A DNA stretch of 64,000 bases from CAZTTH01 sp964615975 (GTDB lineage: Bacteria; Verrucomicrobiota; Lentisphaeria; JABSQK01; JAJFLO01), in the NCBI GenBank assembly GCA_964615975.1, contig CAZTTH010000018.1, forward strand, positions 9,449 through 73,448, in the 5' to 3' direction. Position 1 is the stretch's first letter. Every line of letters starts with the position of its first letter. A program made the translations under genes and the position numbers. Shown here one piece after another: positions 47,801 to 55,349 of this stretch. Under the pieces are notes generated by a model, which had not been told where the DNA came from, made no database searches, and was given only the letters and a program-made list of their open reading frames with translations.

Positions 47801-49960
47801 TTGAGTGTTGTCCATCTTCGCAATGCTCCACCAAATCCCGCGAACTATGCCCAGCGGGCGGGCAGAGCAGGGCGGAGTGGCCAGGGAGCGCTGATCCTTA
47901 CCTACTGCTCGAGTTATTCGCCTCATGACCGCCACTATTTCAAGGAACAGGCAGCCTTGGTGGCCGGTGCGGTTATGGCATCCAGGCTGGATTTGTGCAA
48001 CCGTGAGTTGCTTACATCCCATCTCAATGCCCTGGTAATTTCTCGGATTGGCTTACCCGGCCTCGAAGGGATTGCTGGTTCAAGCCCTTCCATTATGCGC
48101 CTGGTTGTCGATGATAACAACGATATGCCGCTCACCACGGAAGTCCGTGCCAGCCTTGAAATTACTCCCATCTTGTTTAACGATCTTAAGGCCACTTTCA
48201 AACGGATTATCAAGGACTTTGAAACTAAACTCGAAACCTATGGCAGCGGCTGGTATACCGATCAATGGATCGATCAGAACTTGTCCAAAGTCACTGATCA
48301 ACTTGATGAAGCGCTCAAACGCTGGCGTATGCTTTATCGTTCCGCAAATGCCCTGCTCATACGGGCAACGCAGGCCATTCAGACCGGGCGACTTTCAGGT
48401 GAGGAGTTCCGCAAACACCAGAACATCGAGCGGCAGGCAACCCGACAATTGAATCTTTTGCGTAATGATCTGGGAGGAAAATCCACTGAATTATCTGAAT
48501 TTTACCCCTACCGTTATTTTGCTTCCGAAGGTTTTCTGCCGGGGTATAATTTTACCCGTCTGCCTGTGCGCATATTCCTTCCTGATGACCAGGCTTCCGG
48601 TGAATTTATCTCGCGATCGCGTGCCATTGCCTTGCGGGAATTCGGCCCACAGAACATCATCTATCATAACGGCCGGAAATACCGGGTCTGCCAGCTAGTG
48701 ATCCAGGATGCCGAATCAGCCCTCAGCGAAGCGAAGATCAGCACCAAAGCCGGTTACTTTCTCACCGGAGAACAGAAAGACTTGGAAATTTGTCCGTTCT
48801 CCGGCTGTAATTTGGGGGATAACGCCAACAAACAACATCTCCATAATCTCATGGAAATGACCGAATCCCGTGCCGAGATTATCGATCGCATCACCTGCGA
48901 AGAGGAAGAACGTCTCACCTGTGGTTATGATATTCGCACCTTCTTTTCCGTTGATGGCGGTCATTTTGAACGGATTCGCAAAGCCGTCGCTTATACCAGT
49001 GAGAATGAGATGCTCAATCTTCGTTATATCCCGGCTGCCCGCCTGATTCAGGTCAACTACCAGTGGCGCTCCCAACGTCAGGAAGGTTTTCCCCTCGGCT
49101 TGATCTCCGGTGACTGGCGCAGTTCCATGCCCAAAGCGGACAACAATATCAAGGAAGTATTCCGTTTGGTGAAGCTCTGGACCTCAAATCTCGCCGATGC
49201 ACTTTACCTCGAGCCAATTCAACCGTTGGGATTAAAACCTGAAGGCGTTATTACCCTCCAGTACGCTCTGAAACGCGCGATTGAGAGTATTTTTCAGGTT
49301 GAACCCAATGAGATTGGTGTAGTATCCCTTGGCAATCAGGATGCTCCCAATATTCTGCTCTACGAAGCGGCCGAAGGCAGCCTGGGCATTCTATCTCAAT
49401 TTGTCGATGATATTGAAGTATTTCACAACGTTATAGAAAAGGCGATTGCTGTATGTCGCTTTGATGACTCCACCTACCAGGGACCCGCTTCTTACAACGA
49501 CCTGTTGAGTTATTACAATCAACGCGATCACAAGATCATTGACCGTCATCTCATCAAGGATGCCCTGGAGAAACTACGCATTTGCACCATCAATATTCTG
49601 ACCAATATTGGCTATCATAATTATGAAGATCACTATCAGGCTCTGCTGCGTGGTCTTGATCCCAATTCCTCGACGGAACGGAAGTTTATCGATTATCTAT
49701 ACACCAACGGATTAAGATTGCCGGATGCAGCACAAAAACGAGTCATGGATATTTACGTCCAACCGGATTTTTATTACGAACCGCGATTCTGGGTATTCTG
49801 TGATGGCACACCGCATGATGATTCCAATGTGCAGGCGGATGATAACATTAAACGCCAGGCCATTATCGCCAAGGGAGATGAGGTCTGGGTTTATCATTAT
49901 CGCGAGGATCTGGCAACCAAAGTAGCAGCGCGCCCAGATATCTTCAGGCGGGTGCGGTGA
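44837..49960 (+). CDS. large DEAD/DEAH helicase with C-terminal DUF1998 (DISARM-like)
   Basis: A 1707-residue superfamily 2 helicase. Walker A is SGTGSGKSLTYI (Lys112), followed by VVYPMNALINSQ, LLTNYMMLELLL, VFDELHTYRG (DEAH-box variant DELH) and CIGTSATM. A long insertion precedes the second RecA lobe, recognised by SPTMELGIDIGGLSVVH and NYAQRAGRAGRSGQG. The insertion includes LSFTDNRQDAALQAGHFNDF, found in the long-helicase group. The last 400 residues resemble DUF1998, ending around ILLYEAAEGSLGIL and SYYNQRDHKIIDR. In DISARM the helicase DrmA and the DUF1998 protein DrmB are separate; here both types occur in one chain. The usual Cys residues before the SYxNQ motif are replaced (residues about 1540-1560). 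It is the first gene of a plus-strand defence operon. Confidence 0.8.
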   Translation: MKTMNILKTHAKIIEDYASYIRSFIKIADPRIHEKVKAELEQGKLWPEPLLQFNPSYHKTDSLIKLTNTGVLHPDIAEIFKGLSLYQHQVKAIQLGTAGNDFIVTSGTGSGKSLTYIGTIFHHLLNNPNAPGVTAIVVYPMNALINSQSEEFQRYQENYEKATGRNFPISFGQYTGQEKENRRAEMRESPPQILLTNYMMLELLLTRLSERSIRDGIYKNLRFLVFDELHTYRGRQGADIALLIRRIRAQSELPVVCIGTSATMISVGSMADQRRGVAEVATILFGKPFTPEQVINETLDRSLSFSGTLPSGSELAAAITKGINLNDDVTKLQIHPVAIWLENKVALETCDGQLVRGKPQRISEIIHALSRECGLEEKVCRHYIAELLEWIGAVNNRIRETGQRYTILPFKLHQFISQTGSVYTTLDQDENRYITLEPGIYQPDDADKKLIFPNVFSRATGYTFICVSLIGDRLEPREFRESTGDEDDEITSGYLIIGEDIWNPPDDFELLPESWLRMTKAGPVPDSRVKSRFPIKLYFDETGKCSATEPKKWWGWFMSEPLLFDPTGGVFFDTKTNEGTKLTKLGSEGRSTSTTITAFSVLNQLNDIGYVQKDQKLLSFTDNRQDAALQAGHFNDFVQVVRLRAGIYQALKMATAGILTYMTLGEAVRKALNLPFTDYSTRNDEPELATIKRKYESCLQDFLLYRAIADLRRSWRIVLPNLEQCALLAIDYVDLDEIAGEEHFWSTTPLLGELKSDVRRELIATILDFFRLEYALFNENHLTDSRLKESEKQFRDMLKAPWSLDEKEELRIPSAIRLGPLHKSAKFPAKSMGPASALGKYIKLIVRQLNIDLDLRGDKYNEFILKLMNRLEAADYLKSQMARSDKNEEVPVFRLKLDKIIWKLGDNETVKPDSIKQRAYKHQTARPNLFFQSLYQRNFAALKCLQGDDHTGQLNSDVRIQREDQFRNGKISALFCSPTMELGIDIGGLSVVHLRNAPPNPANYAQRAGRAGRSGQGALILTYCSSYSPHDRHYFKEQAALVAGAVMASRLDLCNRELLTSHLNALVISRIGLPGLEGIAGSSPSIMRLVVDDNNDMPLTTEVRASLEITPILFNDLKATFKRIIKDFETKLETYGSGWYTDQWIDQNLSKVTDQLDEALKRWRMLYRSANALLIRATQAIQTGRLSGEEFRKHQNIERQATRQLNLLRNDLGGKSTELSEFYPYRYFASEGFLPGYNFTRLPVRIFLPDDQASGEFISRSRAIALREFGPQNIIYHNGRKYRVCQLVIQDAESALSEAKISTKAGYFLTGEQKDLEICPFSGCNLGDNANKQHLHNLMEMTESRAEIIDRITCEEEERLTCGYDIRTFFSVDGGHFERIRKAVAYTSENEMLNLRYIPAARLIQVNYQWRSQRQEGFPLGLISGDWRSSMPKADNNIKEVFRLVKLWTSNLADALYLEPIQPLGLKPEGVITLQYALKRAIESIFQVEPNEIGVVSLGNQDAPNILLYEAAEGSLGILSQFVDDIEVFHNVIEKAIAVCRFDDSTYQGPASYNDLLSYYNQRDHKIIDRHLIKDALEKLRICTINILTNIGYHNYEDHYQALLRGLDPNSSTERKFIDYLYTNGLRLPDAAQKRVMDIYVQPDFYYEPRFWVFCDGTPHDDSNVQADDNIKRQAIIAKGDEVWVYHYREDLATKVAARPDIFRRVR

Positions 49961-50077
49961 TAGCCTTTTATACTCTGCTTGAAAGTATCCAATCCAAGTT
50001 TAACTATTATGTGGCATCCAGCCAAACTAATAATTCAAATAACATTACAAAGTATATAAGCGTTCGGAAAGGGTATT

Positions 50078-50296
50078 ATGACCACCATAACCACAGTATT
50101 ACCAGATGAGCTTGGACAACGATTGAATATGATCGCTCGTCAAACTAATAGCGATACCAGCATGGTTGTTCGCCAAGCCATAGAAATGTATTTGGAAGAC
50201 CAAGAAGATTACAATGTTGCTTCCCAACGACTCGCGGGAAATCATCAACGATATACTCTGGAAGAGATAGAAAGGAAGTATGGGTTGGAGAATTGA
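50078..50296 (+). CDS. RelB/CopG-like ribbon-helix-helix antitoxin
   Basis: A 72-residue protein. The N-terminal 50 residues read as a ribbon-helix-helix DNA-binding domain (TTVLPDELGQRLNMIARQ, then SMVVRQAIEMYLEDQED), and the acidic C-terminal tail (RYTLEEIERKYGLEN) should bind the toxin. The tail overlaps the RelE gene start by 17 bases, as is usual in such pairs. A purine-rich ribosome site (GGAAAGGG) lies upstream. The pair sits between two defence helicase genes. It probably represses its own promoter, which should lie in 49961-50077. Confidence 0.88.
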   Translation: MTTITTVLPDELGQRLNMIARQTNSDTSMVVRQAIEMYLEDQEDYNVASQRLAGNHQRYTLEEIERKYGLEN

Positions 50297-50555
50297 ATTC
50301 GACGACTCCGCCGAGAAAGAATTTGGCAAGCTTTCCCGCGATACGCAGCAAAAAATACGCGATTATCTTCGTCATAAAGTATTGGTACTTGAAGATCCCC
50401 GGTTATTAGGAAGGCCATTGCGAGGAGAGAAGTCTGGTTTTTGGCGATATCGAGTTGGAAAGTATCGCATCATTTGTCATGTACAGGACGATTGCCTTAT
50501 TGTGTTAGTTCTGCGAATTGGTAAACGCGACAGGATATATAAAGATGATTTTTAA
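50280..50555 (+). CDS. RelE/ParE-superfamily toxin
   Basis: A 91-residue toxin of the RelE type. The N-terminal part (IEFDDSAEKEFGKLSRDTQQKI) and the core LLGRPLRGEKSGFWRYRVGKYRIICHVQDD with the C-terminal LVLRIGKRDRIY match RelE proteins, which cut mRNA in the ribosome. The conserved Arg and Tyr positions in RYRVGKYRII and the final RIGKRDRIY are present, so it is probably active. It overlaps its antitoxin by 17 bases. It lies inside the defence operon but has no clear role in the DISARM-like function itself. Confidence 0.92.
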   Translation: MGWRIEFDDSAEKEFGKLSRDTQQKIRDYLRHKVLVLEDPRLLGRPLRGEKSGFWRYRVGKYRIICHVQDDCLIVLVLRIGKRDRIYKDDF

Positions 50556-50593
50556 CTCATTACCACCCATTCGGTAATCGGAATATCCAATCC

Positions 50594-53464
50594 ATGTCCA
50601 TCATGAACCGTTACTCTCCCGGAAAACTCGTCCATTTGCGTGGTCGCGATTGGATCGTGCTGCCCACCGAGGATAAAGACTTGCTTATCGTCAAGCCTCT
50701 TGGGGGCTCCGAGGATGAAATCACGGGTATATATCTGCCGCTTGATATTCCAGCGGATCGTCCTCATGATGCCAGTTTCACCAACCCAACTTCTGCCGAT
50801 CTTGGCGATATTACCACTGCGCGCTGGCTATATGATGCGGCGCGTCTGGCTTTCCGCAATGGCGCCGGTCCCTTCCGCTCCCTGGCCAAGCTTTCATTTC
50901 GCCCGCGCGCCTATCAGATGGTGCCCTTGATCATGGCGTTGCGTCAGGATTCGGTTCGGCTGCTTATTGCCGATGATGTCGGGGTGGGGAAAACCATCGA
51001 ATCACTGTTGATCGTCAAGGAACTAATTGAACGTCGCAAAATCAAACGCTTTGCCGTTATCTGTCTCCCTCATTTATGCGAACAATGGCAGGCTGAGATC
51101 CGGGATAAGATCGACCTCGAAGCCGTCATCATCCGCTCCAATACCCAGGCGCGACTCGATCGCCAAATCCAGGGTGATACCAGTGTATATGAATACTATC
51201 CTTTCCAGGTTATCAGTATTGACTTTATCAAATCCGATACTCGACGTGATGTGTTTATCGAACAATGTCCGGAACTGGTTATTGTCGACGAAGTCCATAC
51301 CTGTGCCCGTCCAGCTGGCGCCTCCATCGGTCAGCAGCAACGCCATCATCTGGTCAGCCGCATCGCGCAAAAGATTGACCAAAAACTGATCCTTCTCACT
51401 GCCACTCCCCACAGTGGCAAACCAGAGGAATTTCACTCACTGCTCGGCTTGCTCCGCTCTGACTTCGAATCCCTCGATTTGCCGAATTCATCCCAGGTTC
51501 AACGCAAGGAACTGGCCCGCTTCCTGGTGCAGCGCAAGCGAGCGGATGTCGATAAGTGGATGGGCGAGGATACCCCATTTCCAGAACGTGAAACCATTGA
51601 ATGGCCCTATAATCTATCCAACGACTACCTTCACTTTTTTGATGAGATGCTTGATTTTGCCCGGAAACTGATTGCTCCGGATGATCCAGATCATAAACGG
51701 AAACGGGTTCAATACTGGACGGCTCTTGCGCTCTTGCGGGGAATAATGTCAAGTCCCGCTGCCGGCATTGAAATGCTGAACACCCGATTATCCAATCTGA
51801 CTTCCCACATGGTTGATAGTGATGATAGGATCCTTGAAACCAGCGCTACGATCGACGAAAATCCGGTAAGCGATACTGAGTTTGGCTACGAAGGCGATTA
51901 TATGCCTACACAGATTATTGAGCAGAATAACTGGACCAGTTATCAACGCCAGCGTCTCAGTGGCTTTGCCAGGAAATTGCAACGCTTGAGTAACATTCGG
52001 GATGATCAAAAGCTTGCCTCTTGTGAATTGATCCTCGACGACTGGTTGAACCTGGGTTTTAATATCGTCGTCTTCTGCCGTTACATCGCCACCGCCCATT
52101 ATGTCGGCACCCAACTGGAGCCGATATTAAAGAAAAAATTCCCCAAGCTCGACCTCCAGGTAATAACCAGTGAATTGCCCGACGAACTGCGCAAACAACG
52201 CATTGAATCCATGGGCAAATCGCCATTGCGGGTTCTCGTCGCCACCGATTGCCTGAGCGAAGGCATTAATCTGCAGGAACATTTCACCAGTGTCTTGCAT
52301 TACGATCTGCCCTGGAATCCCAACCGTCTGGAACAGCGTGAAGGCCGGGTTGATCGCTTCGGACAAACCGCCCCCAAGGTCAAAACCTGCCTGCTTTATG
52401 GCGCTGATAACCCCATCGATGGCATCGTGCTCGATGTGCTCCTGCGCAAAGTGCGAGAGATCAAACGCTCTACCGGCATTAATGTGCCTTTTCCCGAGGA
52501 TTCACAAAGCATCATCGACAGTATCACGCAAGCGCTATTGCTCAATCCCGGTCGCCTGATAAAAACCCGGCGGAATGAAGCGCAGCTTGAGTTTGATTTT
52601 GGCGGCTTCGATGAAGCTGCCGCCGCCAAAGCGAATGTGTCCCGCAAGTTGGAGGAGGCCGCCGATCGGGAAAAAGTATCCCGTGGCATCTTCGCCCAGA
52701 ATGCCATCAAGGCACAGGAAATCGAAACTGACTTGCGGGTTGTGGATGAAGCGATAGGCGATCCTCAGGCTGTGGAAGAGTTCGTTACCTCCGTGCTTAA
52801 TAATATCTTTGATGTACAGGTCATCCGGGATAAAAAGGGCTTCCGTTTCGTCATGGGCAATCTGCCGCCGCAATTGCGTGATCTCCTGCCCTGCGGCGAC
52901 CCCGTAAAAATCTGTTTTCTTTCACCCACCCCCAGTGGATATCACTACCTCGGCCGCAATCATCGCTTTGTGGAGCAACTCTGCCAGTTGGTCATGGCCA
53001 ATACCATTTCCCGTGTCGACAAACACGCGGCGCGCGCTGCCGTTATCCGCACCCGGCAGGTGGCAATAAAAACTACCATGTTGCTCTTACGCTGCCGCAA
53101 TGTCATTGAACAAATTCATGATAATTATCGCATTGTCGCCGAAGAAATGATCCTCTGGGGCTGGCGCGGCACACCCGGGCAAAAGGAGATTATCGATCAT
53201 GCCCATGCCAAATCATTGTTGACCGCGGCCAGAGCTTCTTCTGATCTCTCCCCACCAGCCCGGGCAAGTTTTCTCGACAACGAAATCAAACTGCTCGCCA
53301 CGCTCACCGCCGATCTCGATGCTGTGGCCGAACGTCAATCAAAACAACTGGTCGCGGCCCACGAACGCTTCAGCGCCCTCATGGATCATCGCCGTTTCCA
53401 AGTCGTCTACCCCGTCCTGCCCATGGATATCCTCGGCATCTATGTGCTGTTGCCGGAGGGATGA
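50594..53464 (+). CDS. drmD: SNF2-like helicase, DrmD-like (DISARM class 1-type)
   Basis: A 956-residue helicase. The N-terminus (SPGKLVHLRGRDWIVLP and a PLDI region) resembles DrmD/RapA-related proteins, which begin with a small beta domain. Walker A is IADDVGVGKTIESLLI (Lys133), the DEAH-like box is VIVDEVHTCAR, and LLTATPHSG follows. The second lobe has VFCRYIATAHYVG, LVATDCLSEGINLQ, YDLPWNPNRLEQREGR and VDRFGQ. After residue 650 come charged helical segments. DISARM class 1 has such a DrmD next to the methylase DrmMI. Here they are in the same operon, with the AlbA_2 gene between them. The starts at 50594 and 50603 are both possible. I use the symbol with moderate confidence. Confidence 0.78.
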   Translation: MSIMNRYSPGKLVHLRGRDWIVLPTEDKDLLIVKPLGGSEDEITGIYLPLDIPADRPHDASFTNPTSADLGDITTARWLYDAARLAFRNGAGPFRSLAKLSFRPRAYQMVPLIMALRQDSVRLLIADDVGVGKTIESLLIVKELIERRKIKRFAVICLPHLCEQWQAEIRDKIDLEAVIIRSNTQARLDRQIQGDTSVYEYYPFQVISIDFIKSDTRRDVFIEQCPELVIVDEVHTCARPAGASIGQQQRHHLVSRIAQKIDQKLILLTATPHSGKPEEFHSLLGLLRSDFESLDLPNSSQVQRKELARFLVQRKRADVDKWMGEDTPFPERETIEWPYNLSNDYLHFFDEMLDFARKLIAPDDPDHKRKRVQYWTALALLRGIMSSPAAGIEMLNTRLSNLTSHMVDSDDRILETSATIDENPVSDTEFGYEGDYMPTQIIEQNNWTSYQRQRLSGFARKLQRLSNIRDDQKLASCELILDDWLNLGFNIVVFCRYIATAHYVGTQLEPILKKKFPKLDLQVITSELPDELRKQRIESMGKSPLRVLVATDCLSEGINLQEHFTSVLHYDLPWNPNRLEQREGRVDRFGQTAPKVKTCLLYGADNPIDGIVLDVLLRKVREIKRSTGINVPFPEDSQSIIDSITQALLLNPGRLIKTRRNEAQLEFDFGGFDEAAAAKANVSRKLEEAADREKVSRGIFAQNAIKAQEIETDLRVVDEAIGDPQAVEEFVTSVLNNIFDVQVIRDKKGFRFVMGNLPPQLRDLLPCGDPVKICFLSPTPSGYHYLGRNHRFVEQLCQLVMANTISRVDKHAARAAVIRTRQVAIKTTMLLLRCRNVIEQIHDNYRIVAEEMILWGWRGTPGQKEIIDHAHAKSLLTAARASSDLSPPARASFLDNEIKLLATLTADLDAVAERQSKQLVAAHERFSALMDHRRFQVVYPVLPMDILGIYVLLPEG

Positions 53465-53617
53465 TTTTGAAACGGATTTTTGCCGCGGTTTTTTGGAACT
53501 GTCAACCAGATTGTCCGATTGATTATATCTGTTAGAGCAATATCATTACTCTGTTGCGGGGTATAAAACGCAATTTTGATAACTCATAAAGTCTACGATC
53601 TGCAAAATTCATAATCC

Positions 53618-55231
53618 ATGCCATTACCACTTAACATCAATGATCTTCTCCATGGCAAGTCCGTTGAGTGGGAACGCCTTGAGTTCAAGGAGGGCTGGAA
53701 TCCGCTCACCACCCTCCACACAATGTGCGCCTTTGCCAATGATTTTCATAATTTTGGCGGCGGCTACATTGTTATTGGCATCAAGGAGAAAAACGGTGTT
53801 CCCGAGCTCCCGCCGGTTGGTCTCAAATCTGCTCAAATCGACTTGATCCAGAAAGACCTTCTCAATCTGGGGCATCATGCCATCCAACCTGCCTATCATC
53901 CTATCGCCGTGCCTTATGAGATTGATGGAAGTTCCATCGTCGTTATCTGGGCTCCCGGCGGTCAATCTCGCCCTTATAAAGCCAGAGTCAGCATGAGCCG
54001 GGACAACAAAGATTATGGTTACTTTATCCGGCGTGGTTCCAGTACCGTCCGGGCCAAAGGCGCAACTGAATCCGAATTGCTTTCCCTGACGGCAACGATT
54101 CCTTTCGACGATCGCATCAATCAGCATGCCGGGGTGGAAGACCTCTCCCGTGCATTGATGCAGGATTATCTGCGGCAGGTCGGTAGTGATTTGACCCAAC
54201 AGGCGCCGACGCTATCACTGGCGGAATTAGGGCGGCAAATGGGGGTAATCGGCGGTCCCCTCGAAGCGCCGTTTCCACTCAACATTGGTTTGATGATGTT
54301 CAATCCTGAACCTGACCGTTTTTTTCCGGTCATGCAGATCGACGTGGTGTGGTTTCCCAGGGAAGGACCCGGCGGCGATAAGTTCACCGAAAAAATCTTT
54401 CGTGGTCCCATCCCGCGAATGACCCGTGATGCGCTCGATTACATCAAACGTAATTTTATCAGCGAAACGGTTATCAAGCATCCGGATCGCGCTGAATCAA
54501 CGCGGGTGGAAAATTTTCCCTACGTCGCCGTTGAAGAGGCGGTAGTCAATGCGGTATATCATCGTGGTTATGATGTCCGTGAACCGGTGGAAATCCGCAT
54601 CCTGCATGACGAACTGGTGGTGCTCAGTTATCCTGGCCCGGATCGTTCCGTGCGCTTGGAGCAACTCCGTGCTGGTCGCGCCCATCCCCGCCGCTATCGC
54701 AACCGGCGGATTGGCGAATTTTTGAAGGAATTGGAATTCACGGAAGGTCGGGCCACCGGGATTCCCAAAATCATCCAGGCCATGCAGGCCAACGGCTCGC
54801 CGTTTCCTGATTTTGAGTTCGATGAAGATTACAGCTATTTCATGGTCCGTCTTTCGGTGCATCCGGCAGCTCAGGTTGTAACGGACACCCCGCAAGTCAC
54901 AGGGCAAGTCACCCCTCATGTCACCCCTCATGTCACCCCACAAGTCACGGGGCAAGTCACGGGGCAAGTCACGGGGCAAGTCACGGGGCAAGTTTTTCAT
55001 CTGGTTGCCATATTAAAAAACGAGATGAGCCGACAGCAGTTGCAAGAAATACTTAAATTGAAAGGACGAGATAATTTTGAAAAACTCTATCTACGGCCGG
55101 CATTGGAACTGGGAATTATAGAGCGTACCATTCCCGACAAACCGAAAAGTCGACTGCAAAAATATCGCCTTACTCAAAATGGAAAGAATTTCCTTAATTC
55201 TCATAAACAGAGGAAAATGTCTGAAGGATGA
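53618..55231 (+). CDS. AlbA_2/HATPase_c_4 ATP-binding regulator with repeat linker
   Basis: A 537-residue protein. The N-terminus has the AlbA_2 (Schlafen-like) pattern (WERLEFKEGW, then FANDFHNFGGGYIVIGIKE). A GHKL-type ATPase fold follows around VAVEEAVVNAVYHRGYD and LVVLSYPGPDRS, as in AlbA_2-HATPase_c_4 proteins. Residues 426-460 are a short tandem repeat (QVTG/HVTP units), and after it a winged-helix domain (FHLVAILKNEMSRQQLQEIL). Proteins of this type often sit in defence and mobile regions, where they may act as regulators or as RNA- or DNA-binding partners. Here it lies between the DrmD-like helicase and the methylase. The repeat region is probably variable between strains. Confidence 0.8.
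   Translation: MPLPLNINDLLHGKSVEWERLEFKEGWNPLTTLHTMCAFANDFHNFGGGYIVIGIKEKNGVPELPPVGLKSAQIDLIQKDLLNLGHHAIQPAYHPIAVPYEIDGSSIVVIWAPGGQSRPYKARVSMSRDNKDYGYFIRRGSSTVRAKGATESELLSLTATIPFDDRINQHAGVEDLSRALMQDYLRQVGSDLTQQAPTLSLAELGRQMGVIGGPLEAPFPLNIGLMMFNPEPDRFFPVMQIDVVWFPREGPGGDKFTEKIFRGPIPRMTRDALDYIKRNFISETVIKHPDRAESTRVENFPYVAVEEAVVNAVYHRGYDVREPVEIRILHDELVVLSYPGPDRSVRLEQLRAGRAHPRRYRNRRIGEFLKELEFTEGRATGIPKIIQAMQANGSPFPDFEFDEDYSYFMVRLSVHPAAQVVTDTPQVTGQVTPHVTPHVTPQVTGQVTGQVTGQVTGQVFHLVAILKNEMSRQQLQEILKLKGRDNFEKLYLRPALELGIIERTIPDKPKSRLQKYRLTQNGKNFLNSHKQRKMSEG
54893..54988 (+). repeat. 12-base tandem repeat in AlbA_2 gene
   Basis: Eight units of 12 bases (CAAGTCACGGGG and close variants such as CATGTCACCCCT), in frame with the gene, giving Gln/His-Val-Thr-Gly/Pro units. 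The last four units are identical apart from their edges. The repeat forms a flexible linker between the ATPase region and the winged helix. It is too short-period for CRISPR. Confidence 0.95.
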
Positions 55232-55349
55232 GTGGCTACATTCGGTAGATAAAAAAATTAAAATGTTAAAAATTCGTTTCCATTCGCATTCATCAGTCTC
55301 CGTTTTCGCTATCACTCTTAACTCTGGCCGATACATTCGCGGTTAAAAT

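Noticed and set aside
53624..54199. 191-codon minus-strand frame opposite the AlbA_2 gene
   Set aside because: Antisense shadow of a well-supported gene; no ribosome site or known motif.
54893..54988. CRISPR-like array in the AlbA_2 gene
   Set aside because: Period is 12 bases with no spacers, and it is in frame inside a coding region.
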